A stretch of DNA of 33,607 nt from Nitratireductor sp. ZSWI3 (GTDB lineage Bacteria; Pseudomonadota; Alphaproteobacteria; Rhizobiales; Rhizobiaceae): NCBI RefSeq assembly GCF_024655565.1, contig NZ_JANKOF010000053.1:1-33607 (forward strand). The letters are read 5' to 3'. Of this stretch, positions 15,765-24,124 are shown piece by piece. A model generated the notes under the pieces. The model was given only the letters and a program-made list of their open reading frames with translations. It searched no databases and was not told the DNA's origin. A program made the translations under genes and the position numbers. Position 1 is the first letter of the stretch. The number at the start of each line of letters is the position of its first letter.

Positions 15765-16439
15765 TCAGGCATCGCTCTCGAATTCCTCGAACAGGGCGAC
15801 CACCGCATCGCGGGCGACCGCGATGTGGTAGCGCAGCGCGCCGCGCAGTGCCTCGTCGTCGCGCTTCTTCAACGCAGCCATGATGGGCTCGTGCGTTTCG
15901 GCCATGCGATGCGGATCGTCGTAGAGCTTGCCGATCAGCGTGATGCCGGCGCGCATTTCCATCGCCAGCTCGTCATAGACCTTGATCAGCCGCGCATTGC
16001 CGCCCGCCTGGCAGAGCATGCGGTGAAAGGCGAAATCCTCAAAGATCTGCGCTTCGACGGAATCCGTCTCGGCCGTCTCGTAAAGCTTGCCGAGCTGCCT
16101 TTCGAGCGCGGCGATGTCGTCCGGTGTCGCGCGTTCCACCGCCAGGCTCGCCGCATGCAGCTCCAGCCCGATTCGCAGCTCGTAGATGTCGCGCAGGTCG
16201 TTCGCCTTCAGCGTGCGGACGAAGAAGCCGCGCCGCGGGCTGAAGGTGACCAGTCCCTGGCTTTCCAGAAGCCGCGCCGCCTCGCGCACCGGCGCCCGGC
16301 TGGTGCCGAACTCGCGCGACAATTGCAGCTCGGTCAGGCGCGCGCCGGGCTTCAGCCGGCCGGCGACAATCGCCTCGGTGATCTGCCGGGCGATCTGCGT
16401 GACGAGATCGATCGTGGAAACTTCCGAGAACACGCTCAC
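15765..16439 (-). CDS. GntR-family regulator, FCD (FadR-type) subfamily
   Basis: The product has 224 residues. The GTG at 16439 is favoured: AGGGA stands 8 bases before it and the length is then typical. Frames further upstream are open but unlike the family. The winged helix is at about residues 8-72: LVTQIARQITEAIVAGRLKPGARLTE, then LSREFGTSRAPVREAARLLESQGLV, and a wing with RRGFFVR. The C-terminal FCD domain (about 80-215) has the metal/ligand-binding pattern with His in FHRMLCQAG and THEPIMAAL. It is divergent from the aldolase and importer genes, with a matching palindrome between them, so it most likely controls that catabolic run in response to a small organic acid or related ligand. 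Ligand unknown. Confidence 0.93.
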   Translation of the reverse strand: MSVFSEVSTIDLVTQIARQITEAIVAGRLKPGARLTELQLSREFGTSRAPVREAARLLESQGLVTFSPRRGFFVRTLKANDLRDIYELRIGLELHAASLAVERATPDDIAALERQLGKLYETAETDSVEAQIFEDFAFHRMLCQAGGNARLIKVYDELAMEMRAGITLIGKLYDDPHRMAETHEPIMAALKKRDDEALRGALRYHIAVARDAVVALFEEFESDA

Positions 16440-16523
16440 GGAAACCGTCCCTGAAAATCTTCCTTCATTCCATTGCCACAAAGGCGCAGCCCTTGCCATG
16501 GCACTATGACAGGCAAAATGCAG

Positions 16524-16535
16524 ATTGTCGACAAT
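16524..16535. promoter_or_regulatory. FadR-type GntR operator
   Basis: ATTGTCGACAAT is a perfect 12-bp palindrome that fits the TNGTNNACNA core bound by FCD-type GntR regulators. It lies 85 bases before the regulator start and 122 before the aldolase start. A TTGACA (16535-16540) overlaps its end and could be the -35 box of the plus-strand genes, though no good -10 follows. Confidence 0.75.
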
Positions 16536-16656
16536 TGACACTTTGTCGCGGCTGTGCTTGCCTGTGACCATCTTTTGCGGCTCCGAGGGGTGCCGCTCAG
16601 CCGTCAAAGAGAAAGCCGGTGGAGATCCATCCGGCCGCGCGAGCAGGGAGACTTCG

Positions 16657-17442
16657 ATGAGCGTCCAGTCGCAGCTTGTCACCGAGATCGACACCGGCAC
16701 CGGGCAGCCACGCGAGCGCATCGAGCTTGCTGCCGCCTATCGGCTGATCGCGCATTATCATCTCGACGACAGCATCTTCACCCACATCTCGGCCCGCGCC
16801 CCGGCGGAGGAGGGCGAACACGCCTTCCTCATCAACCCGTTCGGGCTGCGTTTCGACGAGGTGACGGCGTCGAGCCTCGTCACCGTCGACATCAACGGCG
16901 ACATCCTGCGCGACGCGTATGGGGCCGGCATCAACAAGGCCGGCTTCACGATCCACAGCGCGGTGCACGCCGCCCGCCCGGATGTCCACTGCGTGCTGCA
17001 CACCCACACGGTGGCGGGCGTCGCGGTCTCCTCCATGAAGGAGGGCGTCCTGCCCCTGAACCAGTGGTCGCTGCAGTTCCACCACCGCATCGCCTTCCAC
17101 GACTACGAGGGCATCGCCCTCGATCTCGGCGAGCGCGAGCGGCTGGTCGCCGATCTCGGCGACCGCAACGTGATGATCCTGCGCAATCATGGGCTTTTGA
17201 CCTGCGGGCGCACCGTCGGCGAGGCCTTCGCGCTGATGTTCAACATGGAGCGCACCTGCCGGGCGCAGCTTGCCATCATGTCGTCCGGGGGCACGCCGCT
17301 CACCATCGGCGAAGAGCTCGCCGAGAAAACGGCCCGCCAGTACGAGGGCTGGGACAAGCACCACACGGGCAACAAGCCCGATCCGCAATGGGATGCCTTC
17401 CAGCGTCTCGCCGTCAAGCATTATCCGGATCTCGTGACCTGA
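16657..17442 (+). CDS. Class II aldolase/adducin family protein
   Basis: The product has 261 residues. The start at 16657 follows GGGAG with 6 bases between. It is of the fuculose-phosphate-aldolase/adducin fold: an N-terminal segment AAAYRLIAHYHLDDSIFTHISARAP with the family's substrate loop, FLINPFGLRFDEVTASSLVTVD, then the zinc-binding HTHT in CVLHTHTVAGVAV (about residues 111-114) and a third His in ILRNHGLLTCG (about 180). The acidic catalytic residue of true aldolases is not obvious, as in many relatives annotated only as aldolase/adducin. Such enzymes cleave or decarboxylate sugar-acid or phosphorylated sugar substrates in the cytoplasm. It is the first gene of the plus-strand run ruled by the GntR regulator. 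Confidence 0.9.
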   Translation: MSVQSQLVTEIDTGTGQPRERIELAAAYRLIAHYHLDDSIFTHISARAPAEEGEHAFLINPFGLRFDEVTASSLVTVDINGDILRDAYGAGINKAGFTIHSAVHAARPDVHCVLHTHTVAGVAVSSMKEGVLPLNQWSLQFHHRIAFHDYEGIALDLGERERLVADLGDRNVMILRNHGLLTCGRTVGEAFALMFNMERTCRAQLAIMSSGGTPLTIGEELAEKTARQYEGWDKHHTGNKPDPQWDAFQRLAVKHYPDLVT

Positions 17443-17466
17443 GGTCAAAAGCAAAGCCAACTCCCG

Positions 17467-17489
17467 GCGGGTCGAGGAGAACGACCCGC
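17467..17489 (+). other. Hairpin in the aldolase/binding-protein gap
   Basis: GCGGGTCG (17467-17474) and CGACCCGC (17482-17489) form an 8-bp stem with a 7-base loop, 30 bases before the binding-protein start. Its place fits a stem-loop that stabilises the downstream message, but it could be chance in GC-rich DNA. Confidence 0.4.
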
Positions 17490-17519
17490 TCAGCCGGCAA
17501 AACAAGGGGAACACAAGCC

Positions 17520-19067
17520 ATGCTGAAAAGACTGACGACACTCGCCGCAACCCTTCTGGTCTCGACGGCGCTGCACGCCGAACCGGTCGCCGGGGGGCGC
17601 GCCAATGTGGTGATCCAGCCCGAGCCGCCGAGCCTGATGATGGGCCTGGTGCAGAACGGACCGACCCAGATGGTTGCCGGCAATATCTATGAAAGCTTGC
17701 TGCGCTACGACGAGAAGCTGCAGCCCATGCCGCAGCTCGCCACCTCCTGGGACGTGTCCGAGGACGGGCTGACCTACACCTTCCATCTCCACGACGATGT
17801 GAAGTGGCACGACGGAAAGCCGTTCACTTCCGCCGACGTGGTCTTCTCCGCCGACGTCTTCCTGCGCGAGACCCACACGCGCCTGCGCGCCTCTCTGGAA
17901 CATGTGGAATCGATCACCGCGCCGGACGATACCACCGTCGTCTTCAAGCTGAAGCAGCCCTTCGGCCCGTTCCTCGGCATCTTCGAGGCCGGCACCATGC
18001 CGATGATCCCGAAGCACATCTACGAGGGCACCGACTACAAGAACAATCCGGCCAACAACACGCCGATCGGCACCGGCCCGTTCAAGTTCAAGGAGTGGGT
18101 GAAGGGGTCGCACATCCTCCTGACGAGGAACGAGGAGTACTACGAGGAGGGCAAGCCCTATCTCGACGAGATCTACTGGCACGTCATCCCCGACGCCGCC
18201 TCGCGCGCCGTCGCCTATGAAACCGGCGTCGTCGACGTCCTGCCCGGCGGTTCGATCGAGAATTTCGACGTGCAGCGCATCGCCGACATGGAAAACACCT
18301 GCGTCACCGACAAGGGCTGGGAATATTTCGGCCCGCTGTCCTGGATGTGGCTGAACAACCGCGAGGGCCCGACGGCCGACAAGCGCTTCCGCCAGGCGGT
18401 GATGTACGCCATGGACCGCGACTTCGCGCGCGACGCGCTGTGGAACGGACTCGGCAAGGTTGCCGCCGGCCCCGTCTCCTCCTCCACCCGCTTCTTCACC
18501 GAGGAGGTGACCAAGTACGACCACGATCCGGAGAAGGCCAAGGCCCTGCTTGCCGAGATGGGCTACAAGGGCGAGCCGGTGCGGCTCCTGCCGTTGCCCT
18601 ATGGCGAGACCTGGCAGCGCTGGGCCGAGGCCGTGAAGCAGAATCTCGACGAGGTCGGCATCAATGTCGAACTGGTCTCCACCGATGTCGCCGGCTGGAA
18701 CCAGAAGCTGGCCGAGTGGGATTACGACATGGCCTTCACCTATCTCTACCAGTATGGCGATCCGGCGCTGGGCGTCGCCCGCAATTACGTGTCGACGAAC
18801 ATCGCCAAGGGTTCCCAGTGGAACAATGTCGAGGGCTACGAGAACAAGGAGATCGACGATCTCTTCGCCAAGGCGGCCGTTGCGGTGACGGCCGAGGAGC
18901 GCCAGAAGCTCTACACCGAAGCCCAGCAGAAGCTCGTGGACGACGTGCCGGTGGCCTGGCTCCTCGAACTCGGCTTCCCGACCATCTACCGCTGCAACGT
19001 GAAGGACCTTGTCACCACCGCCATCGGCGTCAATGACGGGTTCAAGGACGCCTATATCGAGAAGTGA
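17520..19067 (+). CDS. ABC transporter binding protein, family 5 (peptide/opine type)
   Basis: The product has 515 residues. AAGGGGA lies 9 bases before the ATG at 17520. A signal peptide (about residues 1-20, ending LHA-E) precedes the mature protein. Family-5 landmarks are in order: EPPSLMMGLVQNG, then YESLLRYDEKLQPMPQLATSW, LTYTFHLHDDVKWHDGKPFTSADVVFS (the signature of the group), GTGPFKFKEWVKG, and a C-terminal lobe with YGDPALGVARNYVS. It binds a peptide-like or opine-like molecule in the periplasm and passes it to the DppB/DppC-type permeases. The next permease gene is 247 bases away, beyond a long inverted repeat. The ligand is unknown; neighbours suggest an N-acylated or amide compound. 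Confidence 0.93.
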   Translation: MLKRLTTLAATLLVSTALHAEPVAGGRANVVIQPEPPSLMMGLVQNGPTQMVAGNIYESLLRYDEKLQPMPQLATSWDVSEDGLTYTFHLHDDVKWHDGKPFTSADVVFSADVFLRETHTRLRASLEHVESITAPDDTTVVFKLKQPFGPFLGIFEAGTMPMIPKHIYEGTDYKNNPANNTPIGTGPFKFKEWVKGSHILLTRNEEYYEEGKPYLDEIYWHVIPDAASRAVAYETGVVDVLPGGSIENFDVQRIADMENTCVTDKGWEYFGPLSWMWLNNREGPTADKRFRQAVMYAMDRDFARDALWNGLGKVAAGPVSSSTRFFTEEVTKYDHDPEKAKALLAEMGYKGEPVRLLPLPYGETWQRWAEAVKQNLDEVGINVELVSTDVAGWNQKLAEWDYDMAFTYLYQYGDPALGVARNYVSTNIAKGSQWNNVEGYENKEIDDLFAKAAVAVTAEERQKLYTEAQQKLVDDVPVAWLLELGFPTIYRCNVKDLVTTAIGVNDGFKDAYIEK

Positions 19068-19099
19068 GGAGCAACCACGCCGGGGCTTGCGTCCCTTCG

Positions 19100-19260
19100 C
19101 ACCCCCCTCTGCCCTGCCGGGCATCTCCCCCTCAAGGGGGGAGATCAGCCTTCATCTCTGGCTCGCTGATCGGCGTAGACGCTGCGGAACAGGCGGGGCG
19201 TCGATGAAGAGACAATCTCCCCCCTTGAGGGGGAGATGCCCGTCAGGGCAGAGGGGGGTG
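19100..19260. repeat. Long inverted repeat with 46-nt arms, copy 1
   Basis: Arms 19100-19145 and 19215-19260 match as inverted repeats in 45 of 46 positions, with a 69-base loop that itself holds CTTCATC/GATGAAG (19150-19156 and 19203-19209). Within each arm, ATCTCCCCC-TCAA-GGGGGGAGAT is a smaller hairpin. The outer ends read CACCCCCCTCTG and CAGAGGGGGGTG. Related elements lie at 26187-26360 and 33554-33607. It separates the binding-protein gene from its permease genes inside one operon. Confidence 0.85.
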
Positions 19261-19314
19261 TGAAAGGCGCCAGGCTTCACCAGTTAGCCGAACATCAGGA
19301 CCATCCCCACTCCT

Positions 19315-20283
19315 ATGCTACGCTTCATTCTCATGCGCCTGGGCAAGGCGGCGGTCATCCTGATCGCCATCATGACGCTCAACTTCTTCCTGATCCATGC
19401 CGCGCCCGGCGACCCCGCCGCCGTCATGGCCGGCGAGGCGGGTGCCGCCGACGCCAAGTTCATCGCCCAGTTGCGCGAGCAGTTCGGCCTCGACAAGCCG
19501 CTGCTGACCCAGCTCGGCATCTATCTGAAGGGCGTGCTGCAGTTCGATCTCGGCTTCTCGTACCGGCAGCAGATGCCGGTGGCGCAGCTCATTCTCGACC
19601 GCCTGCCGGCGACGCTGCTGCTGACCATGACCGCCTTCGTCATCTCGCTCGTGCTCGGCACGTTCGCCGGCGTGCTGGCCTCGGCCCGTGTCGGCAAATG
19701 GTCCGACACGGCGATCTCGTCGCTGGCGCTGCTCTTCTACGCGACGCCGCTCTACTGGGCGGCGCTCATGGCGGTGCTGGTCTTCTCCGTCTATTTCAAC
19801 TGGCTGCCCGGCTTCGGCTACGAGACGGTCGGCGCCAACCATACGGGCCTGGCGCGCCTGCTCGACATCGGCCGGCACCTGATCCTGCCGGCCACCACGC
19901 TCGGCCTGTTCTTCATGGCGGTCTACATGCGCATGACGCGCGCCTCCATGCTGGAGGTCAGCCAGCTCGATTTCGTCAAGACGGCGCGTGCCAAGGGCCT
20001 GAAGCGGTCGATCATCCAGCGGCGCCATATCTTCCGCAACGCCATGCTGCCGGTCGTTACGCTCGCCGGCCTGCAGGCGGGCCAGCTCGTCGGCGGCGCC
20101 GTGCTGACGGAGACCGTCTTCGCCTGGCCCGGCATCGGCCGCCTGATGTTCGAGGCGCTGGCCCAGCGCGACTACAACCTGCTGCTCGGCGTCTTCTTCG
20201 TTTCGGCCGCGATGGTCCTCCTCTTCAACCTCATCACCGATATCCTCTATCGGTTTGTTGACCCAAGGATCCGGGTGGCGTGA
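19315..20283 (+). CDS. ABC transporter permease, DppB type
   Basis: The 322-residue inner-membrane permease starts MLRFILMRLGKAAVILIAIM, the conserved N-terminal helix of DppB/OppB proteins, followed by HAAPGDPA, the family motif in the first loop. It has six membrane segments in all, a cytoplasmic EAA-like region (ARAKGLKRSIIQRRHIFRNAMLPV, about residues 223-246) and the typical end LITDILYRFVDPRIRVA. No clear ribosome binding site precedes 19315; the closest AGGA is about 15 bases away, and a second ATG six codons on has none either. The stop overlaps the following start (TGATG). It forms the translocation path with the DppC-type protein. Confidence 0.93.
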   Translation: MLRFILMRLGKAAVILIAIMTLNFFLIHAAPGDPAAVMAGEAGAADAKFIAQLREQFGLDKPLLTQLGIYLKGVLQFDLGFSYRQQMPVAQLILDRLPATLLLTMTAFVISLVLGTFAGVLASARVGKWSDTAISSLALLFYATPLYWAALMAVLVFSVYFNWLPGFGYETVGANHTGLARLLDIGRHLILPATTLGLFFMAVYMRMTRASMLEVSQLDFVKTARAKGLKRSIIQRRHIFRNAMLPVVTLAGLQAGQLVGGAVLTETVFAWPGIGRLMFEALAQRDYNLLLGVFFVSAAMVLLFNLITDILYRFVDPRIRVA

Positions 20284-21122
20284 TGGCTGATTTCTGGAAA
20301 CGCTTTTGCCGCAACCGCGGCGCCGTCATCGGCATCACCATCCTCGCAGTCGTCGTGCTGGTGGCCGTCCTTGCCCCGCTCGTCTTCCCGCAGTCGCCCT
20401 GGCGCATGGTGCAGCGGCCCTTCCTGCCGCCATTCTCCATGGAGCAGTATCCGCTCGGGACCGATGCGCTCGGCCGCAACGTCATGTCCGGGCTCGCCTA
20501 TGGCGCCCAGGTGTCGCTTCTGGTCGGCCTCGTCTCGACGGTCGCCGCGCTCCTCATCGGCATCCCGATCGGCGCCCTGGCCGGTTATTTCGGCGGCTGG
20601 ATCGACGATGCCCTGATGCGCTTCACCGAGTTCTTCCAGACCGTGCCGAGCTTCGCCCTCGCCATCGTGCTGGTGGCGATTTTCGAGCCTTCCATCCAGT
20701 CGATCATCGCCGCCATCGCCATCGTCAGCTGGCCGCCGGTGGCGCGCCTGGTGCGCGGCGAGGTGCTGTCGCTGCGCTCGCGCGAATACATCGAAGCGGC
20801 GATCCTGTCGGGCCAGACCAGCGCGGCCATCATCCTGCGCCAGGTGCTGCCCAACACGCTGTCGCCGATCATCGTGCTCGCCTCGCTGATGGTGGCGACC
20901 GCCATCCTGCTCGAATCCTCGCTGTCCTTCCTCGGCCTCGGCGATCCCAACATGATGTCCTGGGGCTACATGATCGGTGCCGCCCGCACCGTCATCCGCC
21001 AGGCCTGGTGGCTGTCCTTCTTCCCGGGCGTCGCGATCCTCCTGACGGTGCTGGCGCTCAACCTCATCGGCGAGGGCCTGAACGACGCCCTCAACCCGCG
21101 CCTGGCGCGGCGCGGCAAATAG
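20283..21122 (+). CDS. ABC transporter permease, DppC type
   Basis: The 279-residue partner permease starts at the ATG at 20283, which overlaps the DppB stop; a GTG one codon earlier is possible. It has an N-terminal helix (about residues 13-38) and the loop motif YPLGTDALGRNVMSGLAYGAQVSLLVGLV, the hallmark of DppC/OppC. An EAA-like loop (EAAILSGQTSAAIILRQVLPN, about 173-193) is followed by the conserved SLSFLGLGDPNMMSWGYM and an end with NLIGEGLNDALNPRLARR. It is followed after 9 bases by the fused ATPase gene. Confidence 0.94.
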   Translation: MADFWKRFCRNRGAVIGITILAVVVLVAVLAPLVFPQSPWRMVQRPFLPPFSMEQYPLGTDALGRNVMSGLAYGAQVSLLVGLVSTVAALLIGIPIGALAGYFGGWIDDALMRFTEFFQTVPSFALAIVLVAIFEPSIQSIIAAIAIVSWPPVARLVRGEVLSLRSREYIEAAILSGQTSAAIILRQVLPNTLSPIIVLASLMVATAILLESSLSFLGLGDPNMMSWGYMIGAARTVIRQAWWLSFFPGVAILLTVLALNLIGEGLNDALNPRLARRGK

Positions 21123-21131
21123 GAGGGGACG

Positions 21132-22757
21132 ATGAGGGAACCAGTGCTCCGCATCAAGAACCTGAAGATCGCGCTGCCGGCCGGCGCCGACCGCGACTTC
21201 GCGGTCGACGAGGTCAGCTACGACCTCTATCCCGGCGAGATCCTGTGCATCGTCGGCGAGAGCGGCTCCGGCAAGTCCATGTCGGCAAATGCGGCAATGG
21301 GGCTCCTGCCCGATCTGGTGCGGCCCGTCGCCGGCGAGATCCTGTTCGACGGCAAGGACATCCTCAAGCTCACGGAAGACGAGATGATGGATCTGCGCGG
21401 ACGCCGGATCGCCATGATCTTCCAGGAGCCCATGTCGGCGCTCAACCCGCTGATGCGGGTGGAGGACCAGATCGCCGAGGTGTTCGAGGCGCACGATCTG
21501 CTCACCCCGCGCGACCGCAGGCGCCGCGCCATCGAGCTATTGACCGAGGTCGGCATTCCGGATCCCGAAAAGGCGGCCCGCGCCTATCCGTTCCAGCTTT
21601 CCGGCGGGCAGCGGCAGCGCGTCATGATCGCCATGGCGCTGGCGCTCGAGCCGAAGATCCTGATCGCCGACGAGCCGACCACCGCCCTCGACGTGACCAC
21701 GCAGGCGCAGATCCTCGAGCTCATCCGCGACCTGCAGGAGCGGCATGGCATGGCGGTGATGTTCATCACCCACGATTTCGGCGTGGTCGCCGAGATCGCC
21801 GACCGCGTCGCGGTGATGCAATATGGAAAGATCGTCGAGACCGGCACGGCCGACGAGGTGCTCGACCATCCGCAGCACCCCTATACGCAGAAGCTGATCG
21901 CGGCGATCCCCAAGCTCGCCGCCGGGGCCGCTCCGGAAGAGCCGGCGCGGAAGGCGCCGATCCTCGAGGTGGAAGGGCTCAACAAGACCTATGTGACGGG
22001 CGGCGGCCTGCTCTTCTCCAAGCCGCGAGTCGTGCATGCGGTCAACGACGTCAGCCTCAGCCTGGCGGAAGGCGAGACGCTGGGCATCGTCGGCGAGAGC
22101 GGTTCGGGCAAGTCGAGCGTCGGGCGCTGCCTGGTGCGGCTGATGGACCCCGATTCCGGCACGGTGAAGCTTGCCGGCCAGGACATGGCGCATCTTTCCG
22201 GCGAGGCGCTGCGCGAGGCCCGCAAGTCGATCCAGATGATTTTCCAGGACCCGTATGCTTCCCTCAATCCGCGCGCCAAGGTCGGCCGCATCATCGCCGA
22301 GGGGCCGATGGCCCACGGCGTGCCCAGGGCCGAGGCCTACAGCCGGGCGGTCAAGCTCCTCGATCTGGTCGATCTCGACGCGCTCGCCATCGACCGTTAT
22401 CCGCACGAATTCTCCGGCGGCCAACGGCAGCGCATCGGCATCGCCCGCGCCCTGGCGCTCGAGCCGCGGGTCATCATCGCCGACGAGGCGGTGTCGGCGC
22501 TCGATGTGTCGATCCAGGCGCAGGTGCTGGATCTGCTGGCCGAGCTGAAGGACCGGCTCAACCTGGCGCTGATCTTCATCACTCACGATCTGCGCGTCGC
22601 CGCCCAGATCTGCGACCGCATCGCCGTCATGCAGAAGGGCAGGATCGTGGAGATGGGGCCGGCCCGCGCCATCTTCGACAACCCGCAGAACGCGTACACC
22701 CGCACCCTGATCGAGGCCATTCCCGGCCGGGAGAAGGAGCTCGCGGCGGCGGGATAG
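21132..22757 (+). CDS. ABC transporter ATPase, fused double domain (DppDF/GsiA type)
   Basis: The 541-residue cytoplasmic protein carries both ATPase domains of a peptide importer on one chain. Domain 1: Walker A GESGSGKS (about residues 42-49), signature LSGGQRQRVMIAMAL (about 156), Walker B ILIADEPTTALDV. Domain 2: Walker A GESGSGKSSVGR (about 321), signature FSGGQRQRIGIARAL (about 427), Walker B VIIADEAVSALDVS; here E-A replaces the usual E-P after the catalytic Glu, a common variant in the second domain. Each ends in the oligopeptide-ATPase C-terminal extension (about 232-262 and after 510). AGGAGGG precedes the ATG. Fusions of this kind (YejF, GsiA) serve as the single energy unit of family-5 importers. 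Confidence 0.95.
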   Translation: MREPVLRIKNLKIALPAGADRDFAVDEVSYDLYPGEILCIVGESGSGKSMSANAAMGLLPDLVRPVAGEILFDGKDILKLTEDEMMDLRGRRIAMIFQEPMSALNPLMRVEDQIAEVFEAHDLLTPRDRRRRAIELLTEVGIPDPEKAARAYPFQLSGGQRQRVMIAMALALEPKILIADEPTTALDVTTQAQILELIRDLQERHGMAVMFITHDFGVVAEIADRVAVMQYGKIVETGTADEVLDHPQHPYTQKLIAAIPKLAAGAAPEEPARKAPILEVEGLNKTYVTGGGLLFSKPRVVHAVNDVSLSLAEGETLGIVGESGSGKSSVGRCLVRLMDPDSGTVKLAGQDMAHLSGEALREARKSIQMIFQDPYASLNPRAKVGRIIAEGPMAHGVPRAEAYSRAVKLLDLVDLDALAIDRYPHEFSGGQRQRIGIARALALEPRVIIADEAVSALDVSIQAQVLDLLAELKDRLNLALIFITHDLRVAAQICDRIAVMQKGRIVEMGPARAIFDNPQNAYTRTLIEAIPGREKELAAAG

Positions 22758-22813
22758 CGGATCGTCGCGCTGCCGGGCATCGCCCTTGGACTTCAACACA
22801 CCAGATCGCAGGG

Positions 22814-24124
22814 ATGCATCAAGTGGACGAACAACTCACGCAGAAAATCCTCGCTGCCGTCGAACAAGGTTTCGAGGAGCAGATCGCCTTCACCGAGGAG
22901 CTGATCCGCTTCCCCTCGCTGCGCGGCAAGGAAAAGCCGGCGCAGGATTTCGTCCATCAGGCGCTGGAGGCGCGCGGCTATGCGGTCGAGACGTTCCACA
23001 TCGAGGAACACAAGATCAAGGATCATCCCGGCTTCTCGCCCATCGCCGTCGACTATTCCGATGCGGTGAACGTCGTCGCCACCCATGAGCCGCGTGAGGC
23101 GCGGGGCCGCTCGCTGATCCTCAACGGCCATATGGACGTGGTGCCGGAGGGGCCGCACGACATGTGGGAGGTCTCGCCGCCCTACGAGCCGAAGCGCGTC
23201 GGCGACTGGCTCTACGGGCGCGGCGGCGGCGACATGAAGGCCGGCATCGCCGCCAACATCTTCGCGCTCGACGCGCTTGCCCGCATCGGCCTGCAGCCGG
23301 CGGCGAAGGTGCATGTGCAAAGCGTGGTCGAGGAGGAATGCACCGGCAACGGTGCGCTCGCCTGCCTCGTCGAGGGCTACACGGCCGACGCGGCGATCAT
23401 TCCCGAGCCGGAGGACGAGAAGCTGGTGCGGGCCAATTGCGGCGTGCTGTGGTTCGAGGTCACCGTCTCCGGGCATCCGGTGCATGTGCGCGAGGCGGGC
23501 ACCGGGGCAAGCGCCATCGAGGCAAGCTACCGGGTCATCGAGAGCCTGAAGCGGATGACCGAGGCGTGGAACGCCGAAAAGGTGAATTACCCCTATTTCG
23601 AGGATCTCGAACATCCGATCAACTTCAACGTCGGCAGGATCGAGGGCGGCGACTGGGCGTCGAGCGTCCCGGCCTGGTGCAAGATCTCCTGCCGCATCGC
23701 CATCTATCCGGGCGACGACCCGAAGGATCGCGCCGCGCAGATCGAGGCGCATCTGGCGCGCGAATTGGCCGACGATCCCTTCCTCGGCAACCGCCTGCCG
23801 GAAATCACCTGGAACGGCTTCTTCGCGCGCGGCTACGTGCTGGAGGAAGGCAGCGACGCGGAGAAGGCGCTGGCCGCGGCGCATCGCACCGCGACCTCCA
23901 GCGAGCTCGAGGCCTTCGTCACGCCGGGCTATCTGGATGCCCGCGTCTTCGTCATCTATGCCGGCATGCCGTGCCTGGTCTACGGGCCGATCACGGAGAA
24001 CATCCACGGCTTCGACGAGCGCGTCAGCCTTTCCTCCCTGAAGCGCGTGACCGGCGCCATCGCGCTGTTCATCGCCGATTGGTGTGGCGTCGAGCCCGTC
24101 GATCCGGAGGGGAAGCATGGCTGA
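22814..24124 (+). CDS. M20-family metallo-deacylase (ArgE/DapE type)
   Basis: The 436-residue cytoplasmic enzyme is of the two-zinc M20 family. Visible residues: His105 and Asp107 in LNGHMDVVP, Asp140 (bridging ligand) in GRGGGDMKAG, the Glu cluster 173-175 in VVEEECTGN (catalytic Glu and a zinc ligand), and His398 in ENIHGFDE. A lid/dimerisation domain lies between about residues 205 and 325. Relatives remove acetyl, succinyl, formyl or similar groups from amino compounds. The start could be ATG 22814 or GTG 22823; the AGGG upstream is better spaced for the latter. The gene lies 56 bases after the ATPase gene and its end overlaps the next gene. The substrate is probably the imported compound or a derivative. 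Confidence 0.9.
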   Translation: MHQVDEQLTQKILAAVEQGFEEQIAFTEELIRFPSLRGKEKPAQDFVHQALEARGYAVETFHIEEHKIKDHPGFSPIAVDYSDAVNVVATHEPREARGRSLILNGHMDVVPEGPHDMWEVSPPYEPKRVGDWLYGRGGGDMKAGIAANIFALDALARIGLQPAAKVHVQSVVEEECTGNGALACLVEGYTADAAIIPEPEDEKLVRANCGVLWFEVTVSGHPVHVREAGTGASAIEASYRVIESLKRMTEAWNAEKVNYPYFEDLEHPINFNVGRIEGGDWASSVPAWCKISCRIAIYPGDDPKDRAAQIEAHLARELADDPFLGNRLPEITWNGFFARGYVLEEGSDAEKALAAAHRTATSSELEAFVTPGYLDARVFVIYAGMPCLVYGPITENIHGFDERVSLSSLKRVTGAIALFIADWCGVEPVDPEGKHG

